Made by a program: the position numbers and the translations under genes
From: Candidatus Omnitrophota bacterium
Lineage (GTDB): Bacteria > Omnitrophota > Gorgyraeia > JABMRN01
Assembly: GCA_028702395.1 (NCBI GenBank)
Contig: JAQVOV010000051.1
Location: 1 to 5,058, forward strand
DNA: 5,058 nt
Direction of reading: 5' to 3'
Shown here: in pieces, positions 1-4,947 of the stretch
Layout of the letters: each line of letters starts with the position of its first letter
How positions within the stretch are numbered: position 1 is the stretch's first letter
Notes under the pieces: generated by a model
The model's input: only the letters and a program-made list of their open reading frames with translations
Told to the model about the DNA's origin: nothing
Databases searched by the model: none

Positions 1-1361
1 TAATATTTTTTACCAGTTTTTTTTGTTCTATTTTTATTGGGATATTAGGATTTCAGGATGTAAAACATCAACAAGAACAGAATATAGGCAAAACATTAAA
101 GATAATTGCACAAACAGCTGTTTTAGGTATATATAATAAATTAGGTGATATCTACGATAGCGAGAACTTCAAAATACTTATAAAAGAATATTTGATAGAA
201 GTAAAAGAAGAGAATGATATAACAGAACCTTTTTATTTGCTAAAAAGAAAAAGTAAAAATAAAGTTTCCATCATAGTCACTACTGATCGCGGGAACATCT
301 CAGGAGGGGAGTATTTAATAAACAGTGCTTTGGAAGCAACTTTTGATAAAAAGAAAGCAACTTTTTCCAGTATATATAAAGATAAAAATGGGATGTGGAT
401 CTCAGCATATGCACCTATTCGAGATGCTAAGGGAGATGTTTTATATGTATTAGAGATCAATAGGGAAATATCGTATTATCTAGCTTTGGTAAGAACAAAA
501 GCTTTTCAAATCGTGCTGGTATGTTTTTTGGGATGTGTTATAGGAATGTTCTTAGGAAGTTTATTTTTAAGACCTATTCTGGAAAGCATTGGTTTTTTAA
601 GTGCTGCTGCCAGAAAAATTAAAAAGGGAGATTATGAAAGTCCTATACAAGAGGTTAACACAAGAGATGAAATAGAACATTTAGCAGTAACTATGGAGCA
701 TATGAGAAGATCTTTAAAAGAATATATCAGTAAATTGAAAACTTCTATAGAAGAGGAAAAAAAAGCACATTTAGAGTCTATAAAAACATTGTCAGAAGCA
801 ATTGCAATAAGAGAACCATATACAAAAGGACATATTAAAAGAGTATGGAAATATGCTCAATTGATAGCACAAGAAATGAACCTTAGTGAAGAAGATATTG
901 AGATCCTTGAGTATGGATGCATATTGCATGATGTAGGCAAAATTGGAGTTAATGTTGATATCATAAACAAAGATAAAAAACTGGATGATATAGAATATGA
1001 CAGTATCAAAAAACACCCTGAAATGGGAGTTAAAATAATTGAAGGGATACCTTTTTTGGAAAAGGCTAAAGATATAATACTTTATCATCAGGAATGTTTT
1101 GATGGGACAGGTTATCCTGAAGGGCTTAAGGGAGAGAATATCCCTATTCTTGCCAGGATAGTATCAATAGCAGATACTTATGATGCTATTGTAAGTGATA
1201 GGTCTTACCGTAAAGGTGGAACACACGAAGCGGCTGTGGAAGAAATAAAAAGATCTGCAGGAACACAATTTGATCCTAAAATAGTAGAGGCTTTTTTACG
1301 TGTAGAAGATAAAATAAAAAAAATCCATGATACATATGATGAGAAACAAGGGCAGGAATAA
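1..1361 (+). CDS. Membrane HD-GYP domain protein (5'-partial), probable cyclic-di-GMP phosphodiesterase
   Basis: The frame is open from base 3 to the TAA at 1359-1361 (452 visible residues) and continues beyond the left edge; the TTG at 192 is only an internal codon. Visible order: the end of a first membrane helix (1-17), an extracytoplasmic domain (about 20-160) whose end (WISAYAPIRDAKGDVLYVLE) looks Cache/PAS-like, a second helix (168-189), HAMP (190-242), a short charged coiled-coil linker, then HD-GYP (about 262-435). Hallmarks are GHIKRV (H277), HDVGK (H309-D310), HPEMG (H338), DGTGYP (GYP at 370-372), SIADTYDAI and GTQFDP. HD-GYP proteins typically hydrolyse cyclic-di-GMP to pGpG or GMP; here a periplasmic signal would presumably control a cytoplasmic enzyme. 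The usual HHE before DGxGYP reads HQE, so one metal ligand may differ. No GGDEF domain is present. Family is secure; substrate and ligand are inferred. Confidence 0.93.
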   Translation, partial: IFFTSFFCSIFIGILGFQDVKHQQEQNIGKTLKIIAQTAVLGIYNKLGDIYDSENFKILIKEYLIEVKEENDITEPFYLLKRKSKNKVSIIVTTDRGNISGGEYLINSALEATFDKKKATFSSIYKDKNGMWISAYAPIRDAKGDVLYVLEINREISYYLALVRTKAFQIVLVCFLGCVIGMFLGSLFLRPILESIGFLSAAARKIKKGDYESPIQEVNTRDEIEHLAVTMEHMRRSLKEYISKLKTSIEEEKKAHLESIKTLSEAIAIREPYTKGHIKRVWKYAQLIAQEMNLSEEDIEILEYGCILHDVGKIGVNVDIINKDKKLDDIEYDSIKKHPEMGVKIIEGIPFLEKAKDIILYHQECFDGTGYPEGLKGENIPILARIVSIADTYDAIVSDRSYRKGGTHEAAVEEIKRSAGTQFDPKIVEAFLRVEDKIKKIHDTYDEKQGQE

Positions 1362-1375
1362 ATATAGACTTTAAA

Positions 1376-1423
1376 GGAAAAAGTAAAAAGCCTGCCTGCC
1401 GGCAGGCAGGGTAAGAGGAAAAA
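1376..1423. repeat. Left heptamer array of spacer 1, split by a 20-base palindrome
   Basis: Purine-rich units of seven bases: GGAAAAA (1376-1382), GTAAAAA (1383-1389), then G1390. After the palindrome at 1391-1410 the array resumes with GTAAGA (1411-1416) and GGAAAAA (1417-1423). Joining 1390 to 1411 gives a complete unit GGTAAGA and keeps the 7-base register. The healed array (from 1373) pairs with the right array (1516-1546) at 24 of 31 positions by my hand alignment, so the spacer can form a long imperfect stem. It begins 14 bases after the stop codon of the upstream gene. Confidence 0.75.
1391..1410. repeat. Perfect 20-base GC-rich palindrome
   Basis: CCTGCCTGCC is followed directly by its reverse complement GGCAGGCAGG. 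It is an island of high GC in AT-rich DNA. It interrupts the heptamer array without disturbing its register, which suggests an inserted element of exactly 20 bases. I recall similar CCTGCC/GGCAGG palindromes as dispersed repeats in several uncultured bacterial groups. It has no T-run behind it, so it does not look like an intrinsic terminator. Confidence 0.85.
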
Positions 1424-1451
1424 GGATGGAACGTTCTGAAAGAAGTTTAGA

Positions 1452-1479
1452 GTAGGGGCGAAAAATTTTTCGCCCCTAC
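1452..1479. repeat. Perfect 28-base palindrome, intergenic copy
   Basis: GTAGGGGCG, then five A and five T, then CGCCCCTAC. A second copy lies inside folC at 4494-4521, and the shared sequence includes flanking AGA and AA. Compared with spacer 2, this spacer carries about 42 extra bases here (roughly 1450-1491), so the palindrome probably arrived by insertion. A hairpin would have no real loop and no following T-tract, so it is not a standard terminator. Confidence 0.88.
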
Positions 1480-1489
1480 AAAATAACAA

Positions 1490-1527
1490 TAAAAGATTCC
1501 ACAATGATAACAGATTTTTTACTTTTT
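1490..1527. repeat. 38-base exact direct repeat, copy A
   Basis: Identical base for base to 1844-1881. It starts TAAAAGATTCCACAATGATA and runs through CAGA and a T-run into the first units of the pyrimidine heptamer array. Both copies lie upstream of a gene start, of the small membrane protein here and of purH at the other. Upstream of both copies is a diverged block, TGGAACGTTCTGAA here and TGGAGCGTCCTAAA there, so the duplicated unit is larger than the exact match. Confidence 0.9.
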
Positions 1528-1543
1528 ACTTTTGCCTTTTTAC
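1516..1543. repeat. Right heptamer array of spacer 1
   Basis: Four units of seven bases: TTTTTAC, TTTTTAC, TTTTGCC, TTTTTAC, followed by a partial TTT. It is the inverted partner of the purine-rich array at 1376-1423. It ends 13 bases before the Shine-Dalgarno sequence at 1557, the same distance as in spacer 2. Confidence 0.8.
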
Positions 1544-1556
1544 TTTAAATAATTAT

Positions 1557-1563
1557 AAAGGAG
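1557..1563 (+). promoter_or_regulatory. Ribosome-binding site of the small membrane protein
   Basis: AAAGGAG with a 6-base gap to the ATG at 1570. This matches the arrangement before purH and supports translation of the short gene. Confidence 0.85.
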
Positions 1564-1569
1564 AATAAA

Positions 1570-1776
1570 ATGGCGAAATATTTAGGCATCATTCTAGGGA
1601 CAATTTTTTTGCTAGGAGGTATATTTTTGGTGTGGCAATGGCAAAGTGAAGTATTATTCATTTTGAAAGGCAGTTTGCCATGGCTTTTTATCCTTGCAGG
1701 AGCAATAGCATTATATGCAGGTGTAGCAGAGTTGATCGATACGATAAAGTTTGAGAAGGAAGATAAGAAGAGTTAA
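1570..1776 (+). CDS. Small two-helix membrane protein of unknown function
   Basis: A 68-residue protein starting at ATG with a strong AAAGGAG site six bases upstream. It has a short charged N-terminus (MAK), a first hydrophobic helix (about 4-24, with glycines), a loop of about ten residues containing WQWQSE, a second helix (about 36-56, LPWLFILAGAIALYAGVAEL) and a charged C-terminal tail (FEKEDKKS). The positive-inside rule suggests both ends are cytoplasmic. No catalytic motif is visible and I cannot name a family; I have a vague impression of similar short proteins in related uncultured bacteria. It is not obviously tied to the neighbouring purine and folate genes. It lies between two copies of the same repeat-rich spacer module, so it may have its own transcription. 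Clear ribosome-binding site and well-formed helices make it very likely a real gene. Confidence 0.8.
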   Translation: MAKYLGIILGTIFLLGGIFLVWQWQSEVLFILKGSLPWLFILAGAIALYAGVAELIDTIKFEKEDKKS

Positions 1777-1790
1777 AAAAGAGTTTGTAA

Positions 1791-1818
1791 GGAAAAAGGT
1801 AAAAGGTAAAAGGTTAAA
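1791..1818. repeat. Left heptamer array of spacer 2
   Basis: Four purine-rich units of seven: GGAAAAA, GGTAAAA, GGTAAAA, GGTTAAA. It begins 14 bases after the stop codon of the small membrane gene, the same distance as in spacer 1. With 1789-1790 included, it pairs with 1870-1899 at 23 of 30 positions by hand alignment, so the spacer can form a long imperfect stem enclosing about 50 bases. Confidence 0.82.
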
Positions 1819-1843
1819 GTCTGGAGCGTCCTAAATCGTATTT

Positions 1844-1881
1844 TAAAAGATTCCACAATGATAACAGATTTTTTACTTTTT
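1844..1881. repeat. 38-base exact direct repeat, copy B
   Basis: Identical to 1490-1527, at an offset of 354 bases. This copy sits in the uninterrupted version of the spacer module: it lacks both palindromes found in spacer 1 and so serves as the empty-site comparison. Confidence 0.9.
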
Positions 1882-1897
1882 CCTTTTTACTTTTGCC
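1870..1897. repeat. Right heptamer array of spacer 2
   Basis: Units TTTTTAC, TTTTTCC, TTTTTAC, TTTTGCC, then a partial TT. It is the inverted partner of 1791-1818 and ends 13 bases before the purH Shine-Dalgarno sequence. The unit order differs from spacer 1, as expected if heptamers are gained, lost or shuffled. Confidence 0.82.
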
Positions 1898-1910
1898 TTG
1901 TAACGCAGAT

Positions 1911-1917
1911 AAAGGAG
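1911..1917 (+). promoter_or_regulatory. Ribosome-binding site that fixes the TTG start of purH
   Basis: AAAGGAG with a 6-base gap to TTG at 1924. No ATG or GTG in frame is as well placed, and translation from this TTG gives the expected PurH N-terminus (MKIKRALISVSDKTGL). Confidence 0.88.
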
Positions 1918-1923
1918 TGAAAA

Positions 1924-3462
1924 TTGAAGATCAAAAGAGCGCTTATTAGTGTATCAGACAAAACAGGGTTGGACGAATTTGTAAAAGGGTTACATGCATT
2001 GGGAGTGGAAATATTGTCTACAGGAGGTACTGCAAAATATATTAAAGAAATTGGTGTTCCTGTGAAAGATGTTTCCTCATATACAGGTTTTCCTGAAATG
2101 ATGAACGGAAGAGTAAAAACTTTGCATCCAAAGATACATGGAGGACTTCTTGCTTTAAGAGATAACAAAGAGCATATGGACGCTGCTAAAAAAAATAATA
2201 TTGATTTGATAGATCTTGTATGTGTTAATCTTTATCCTTTTGAACAGACAATAGCAAAAAAAGATGTTACATTAGAACAAGCCATTGAAAACATTGATAT
2301 TGGCGGGCCTTCTATGCTAAGAAGTGCTGCAAAAAACTATAAGTCAGTAGCTGTTGTTACCTCTTGTGAACAATATACTGCTATCTTAAAAGAAATGAAA
2401 AATACTGACGGGCAATTACCTCAAGAGATGTTAAAGGAATTGGCAGTAAAAGTTTTTGAAAAAACAGCGAGTTATGATAATGCAATATACAGGTATCTTT
2501 CCAATGAAACAGAGAACAACTCTTTACAGCTGACCATGAATAAAGTCATGTCCCTTAGATATGGGGAGAATCCTCATCAGAAAGCGGATTTTTATAAAGA
2601 TATAGATATGACCTATGGCATTGCTGCAGCTAAACAACTCCAGGGAAAAGAATTATCGTTTAACAATATCATGGACCTCAATGCTGCCTTAGAGATAGTA
2701 AAAGAATTTGATGAACCTGCAGCAGTTATCATAAAACATACAAACCCTTGCGGTGCAGCTACTGGTTTGGATCTGAAACACGCTTATATTAAAGCTTTGG
2801 AATGTGATAGGCTAAGTGCATTTGGGAGTATTATAGGGGTGAACGGGAGCGTTGATAAACAGTTAGCCGAAATATTTATTGAAGAAGCAGGATTTATAGA
2901 ATGTGTTATTGCTCCTGAATTTTCTGATGAAGCAAAAACTATCCTTTCGCAAAAGAAAAATCTTAGATTATTAGAACTGCCTGATCTTAACAAACATAAA
3001 CCTGATGAAAAAGATTATAAAAAAGTTTTAGGCGGACTTTTAGTTCAGGATAGGGATATTAAAGATGTTGCTAAGACAGAGCTAAAGGTAGTTACAAAAA
3101 CACAAGTCAGTGAAAAAGATCTCAAGGAACTTTTTTTTGCATGGAAAATAGTTAAACATGTTAAAAGCAACGCTATTGTGATTTGCAATGGTTCGCAGAC
3201 AGTAGGTATAGGGGCAGGACAAATGTCCAGAGTAGATTCAGTTATTGTTGCAAAAAGAAAAGCAGGGGAAAAAGCTAGAGGGGGAGTGCTCGCCTCGGAT
3301 GCATTTTTCCCTATGTCTGATAATATAGAAGTTGCTTATGAAGCAGGTATAAAAGCTATTATACAGCCAGGCGGTTCAGTAAAAGATCAAGAAGTTATAG
3401 ATGCTTGTGATAAATATGGTATTGCGATGGTCTTTACTGGGATGAGACACTTTCGACATTAA
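1924..3462 (+). CDS. purH: Bifunctional AICAR transformylase / IMP cyclohydrolase
   Basis: A 512-residue protein of normal family length. It catalyses the last two steps of purine synthesis: formylation of AICAR with 10-formyl-tetrahydrofolate, then ring closure to IMP, in the cytosol. The N-terminal MGS-like cyclohydrolase domain (about 1-150) carries LISVSDKTGL, STGGTAKYI (32-40), FPEMMNGRVKTLHPKIHGGL (56-75) and GGPSMLRSAAKN (127-138). The transformylase part shows SLRYGENPHQ (210-219), ELSFNNIMDLNAA (243-255), the catalytic KH pair in IIKHTNPCG (K271, H272), DRLSAFGSIIG (295-305), GIGAGQMSRVDSV (428-440), SDAFFPM (458-464) and the expected ending TGMRHFRH. The start is TTG, fixed by AAAGGAG. 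No frameshift or missing key residue is seen, and no repeat element lies inside, unlike folC. I see no recognisable purine riboswitch upstream; the leader is the repeat module. folC downstream makes its cofactor. Confidence 0.98.
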   Translation: MKIKRALISVSDKTGLDEFVKGLHALGVEILSTGGTAKYIKEIGVPVKDVSSYTGFPEMMNGRVKTLHPKIHGGLLALRDNKEHMDAAKKNNIDLIDLVCVNLYPFEQTIAKKDVTLEQAIENIDIGGPSMLRSAAKNYKSVAVVTSCEQYTAILKEMKNTDGQLPQEMLKELAVKVFEKTASYDNAIYRYLSNETENNSLQLTMNKVMSLRYGENPHQKADFYKDIDMTYGIAAAKQLQGKELSFNNIMDLNAALEIVKEFDEPAAVIIKHTNPCGAATGLDLKHAYIKALECDRLSAFGSIIGVNGSVDKQLAEIFIEEAGFIECVIAPEFSDEAKTILSQKKNLRLLELPDLNKHKPDEKDYKKVLGGLLVQDRDIKDVAKTELKVVTKTQVSEKDLKELFFAWKIVKHVKSNAIVICNGSQTVGIGAGQMSRVDSVIVAKRKAGEKARGGVLASDAFFPMSDNIEVAYEAGIKAIIQPGGSVKDQEVIDACDKYGIAMVFTGMRHFRH

Positions 3463-3491
3463 TTGATCTTAAGATAGAGGTCAGATAGAAT
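3463..3491 (+). promoter_or_regulatory. Possible sigma-70-type promoter for folC
   Basis: TTGATC (3463-3468) and TAGAAT (3486-3491) are separated by 17 bases and match the TTGACA/TATAAT consensus at 4 and 5 of 6 positions. Transcription would begin near 3498, just ahead of the inverted repeat, which would then be in the folC leader. In AT-rich DNA such matches arise by chance. The stretch TGATCTTAAGATA here recurs at 4984-4996. Confidence 0.25.
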
Positions 3492-3504
3492 TGATTTAAA
3501 GATG

Positions 3505-3566
3505 AGAAGCAAGAGGCAAGAAAAGGTAAAAAAATATTTTATTAACTTTTCTTGCATCTTGCTTCT
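3505..3566. repeat. Inverted repeat of GCAAGAG-type heptamers upstream of folC
   Basis: Arms of 21 bases (3505-3525 and 3546-3566) pair with a single mismatch around an A/T-only centre bounded by GT and a short AT-rich run. The left arm is built of GAAGCAA, GAGGCAA and GAAAAGG (3506-3526). The arrangement copies spacers 1 and 2 with a different heptamer. There is no T-run after the hairpin, and it lies within about 30 bases of the folC ribosome-binding site, so a leader structure is more plausible than a terminator. Confidence 0.8.
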
Positions 3567-3585
3567 TGCATCTTGCTTCTTTTCT
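3551..3585. repeat. Right heptamer array of spacer 3
   Basis: Five units of seven: CTTGCAT, CTTGCTT, CTTGCAT, CTTGCTT, CTTTTCT. Only the first two or so are needed for the hairpin; the rest extend towards the folC Shine-Dalgarno sequence, ending 6 bases before it. The array supplies an in-frame TTG at 3566 that could be mistaken for the folC start. Confidence 0.85.
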
Positions 3586-3591
3586 TCAAGT

Positions 3592-3597
3592 AAAGGA
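3592..3597 (+). promoter_or_regulatory. Ribosome-binding site that sets the folC start at ATG 3602
   Basis: AAAGGA with a 4-base gap to ATG. It favours this start over the in-frame TTG at 3566, whose 12 extra residues would be encoded mainly by the heptamer array and which has no Shine-Dalgarno sequence. Confidence 0.8.
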
Positions 3598-3601
3598 TAA
3601 A

Positions 3602-4885
3602 ATGACCTACAAACAAGCCTTAAAATATCTGGACTCTTTCTATGACTATGAAAAGAGTATTTCGCAGGATAAAGGAGTTTTAACTCTTTCCAGAATGAAA
3701 AAACTTGATAATATGTTCAAGTCACCCCATAAAAGTTATCCAATAATTCATATTGCAGGTACAAAAGGAAAAGGTTCTACTGCTTATATGCTGGCCTTTA
3801 TATTGCAGAAAACAGGTTATAAAGTAGGGTTATATACATCTCCTCATCTTAACGATGTCAGGGAGAGAATACAGGTTAATAAAAAAAGGATATCCAAAAC
3901 GGATTTCACTAGGTTAATGGAGACAGACCAGGTCTATCTCCTTGGAGATAGACCTGGTCTGTCTCCAAAACCAACGTACTTTGAGATATTAACCATGATA
4001 GCTTTTTTATATTTTAAAACCCAAAAAGTTGATATTGCAATAATTGAGACTGGTCTTGGCGGAAGGTTTGATGCTACCAATATTATTAAACCAATTATTT
4101 CCGTAATAACAGATATCAGTAAAGATCATATAAAAGAGTTAGGTAATACGCTAGAAAAGATAGCTTATGAAAAAGCAGGTATTATTAAAAAGGGAGTTCC
4201 TTGCGTAAGTTCATCTGACAAGAAAACGGTTGTAAATGTTATAAAAGAACAATGCAGAAAAAAAGGGGCAAGATATATAAAATCCAGAGACAATAAGCAA
4301 GAGGAAAGAGGCAAGAGAGGGGAATTTCAAATAGAACATTTTGGGTTGAAAGGGGAACATCAGAAAAGGAATATGCAGACAGTTCTAACAACAATAAAAG
4401 TTTTGAAAGACAAAGGTTTTTCAATAAAAGATGAAGATATAAAATCAGCATTATCTAATATCAGTATTCCAGGACGTTTTGAGATCATTAAGAGTAGGGG
4501 CAAAAAATTTTTTGCCCCTACAACAATCCTTGATTGTGCCCATAATAAGGAAAGCGCTGTGTTCTTATGCAGAACATTGAAAGAGGAATTCCCTAATAAA
4601 GAATATGTGTTTATTCTGGGCATATTAAATAACAAAGATATAAAAGGTATTTGTTCAGAGTTTTCAAATATTGCAAAAGAGTTCGTTCTGATAAAACCTG
4701 ATAACCCAAGAGCCTCAGAGTCTAAAGAACTTGCAAAACATTTAAAAGAGAAAAAGATATATATAGAACAAACATCAGAAAAAGCTTATAATAAAGCTAA
4801 AGAAATATCAGGAAAAAATGGGGTTATTGTTGTAACAGGCTCATTTTATCTTGTAGGACAATTAAGAGGCATACTTGTGAAATAG
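3602..4885 (+). CDS. folC: Bifunctional folylpolyglutamate synthase / dihydrofolate synthase
   Basis: A 427-residue cytosolic Mur-ligase-fold enzyme. It uses ATP to join glutamate to dihydropteroate and to lengthen the polyglutamate tail of folates. Visible motifs: P-loop HIAGTKGKGST (50-60), YTSPHLNDVRERI (78-90), PTYFEILT (124-131), IIETGLGGRFDATN (147-160), DISKDHIKELGNT (171-183), EKAGIIKKGVP (190-200), LKGEHQKRN (249-257), PGRFE (290-294), LDCAHN (310-315), PDNPRA (366-371) and VTGSFYLVGQLR (411-422). Length is normal. Three repeat-derived stretches are translated in frame: residues 106-122, about 232-241 and about 298-307; all lie between conserved motifs, so the enzyme is probably functional. 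The last makes the PGR-to-LD interval about six residues longer than in the Bacillus protein as I recall it. One-function FolC cannot be excluded from sequence alone. Confidence 0.96.
   Translation: MTYKQALKYLDSFYDYEKSISQDKGVLTLSRMKKLDNMFKSPHKSYPIIHIAGTKGKGSTAYMLAFILQKTGYKVGLYTSPHLNDVRERIQVNKKRISKTDFTRLMETDQVYLLGDRPGLSPKPTYFEILTMIAFLYFKTQKVDIAIIETGLGGRFDATNIIKPIISVITDISKDHIKELGNTLEKIAYEKAGIIKKGVPCVSSSDKKTVVNVIKEQCRKKGARYIKSRDNKQEERGKRGEFQIEHFGLKGEHQKRNMQTVLTTIKVLKDKGFSIKDEDIKSALSNISIPGRFEIIKSRGKKFFAPTTILDCAHNKESAVFLCRTLKEEFPNKEYVFILGILNNKDIKGICSEFSNIAKEFVLIKPDNPRASESKELAKHLKEKKIYIEQTSEKAYNKAKEISGKNGVIVVTGSFYLVGQLRGILVK
3919..3966. repeat. 48-base hairpin element inside folC, translated in frame
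   Basis: Two perfect 23-base arms (3919-3941, 3944-3966) flank TT; T3918 and A3967 extend pairing by one. Each arm is itself a near-palindrome: GGAGACAGACC, one central base, then GGTCTATCTCC, with one mismatch. The arms are therefore also direct near-copies (20 of 23 bases). The 48 bases equal 16 codons and encode residues 106-121, between KTDFTRLM and the conserved PTYFE, which is a variable region in FolC proteins. This looks like an inserted palindromic element that kept the frame. Confidence 0.85.
4295..4322. repeat. GCAAGAG-type heptamer array inside folC
   Basis: Four imperfect units of seven: AAGCAAG, AGGAAAG, AGGCAAG, AGAGGGG. It uses the same heptamer family as the left arm of the repeat just upstream of folC (3506-3526). 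It encodes a charged stretch around KQEERGKRG (232-240) in a part of FolC that varies between species. Purine-rich coding sequence is common in this window, so the assignment is tentative. Confidence 0.45.
4494..4521. repeat. Perfect 28-base palindrome, copy inside folC
   Basis: GTAGGGGC, six A, six T, GCCCCTAC. It differs from the intergenic copy (1452-1479) at two positions that pair with each other (G-C there, A-T here), so both are perfect palindromes. Here it is read in frame as SRGKKFFAPT (298-307), between PGRFEIIK and TILDCAHN of FolC. Confidence 0.9.
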
Positions 4886-4947
4886 TTATTTGTGAGCATG
4901 GATGATCCTAAAAGGGACAGGACGAATATACACGTTAACAGGAGTTC

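Noticed and set aside
192..194. TTG at 192 as the start of the HD-GYP gene
   Set aside because: The frame stays open to base 3 and encodes the end of a membrane helix and the start of the sensor domain, as expected for this architecture. The gene simply runs off the window.
1452..1479. 28-base palindrome as a Rho-independent terminator
   Set aside because: There is no separate loop and no T-tract after the stem, and a nearly identical copy lies inside the folC coding sequence, where termination would destroy expression.
1205..1504. Antisense reading frame of 99 codons across the end of the HD-GYP gene and spacer 1
   Set aside because: It overlaps a well-supported gene on the other strand and gains its length from the two palindromes, which are open in several frames. 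It has no family motif.
1532..1559. Promoter TTGCCT / TATAAA just before the small membrane gene
   Set aside because: The -10 match overlaps the Shine-Dalgarno sequence, so a transcript from it would lack the ribosome-binding site. The T-rich array gives such matches by chance.
1777..1923. Purine or ZTP riboswitch in the purH leader
   Set aside because: No recognisable conserved aptamer motifs are seen. The leader is accounted for by heptamer arrays and the 38-base repeat, which also precede an unrelated gene.
3551..3585. CRISPR array
   Set aside because: Units are seven bases with no unique spacers between them, and no cas gene is present.
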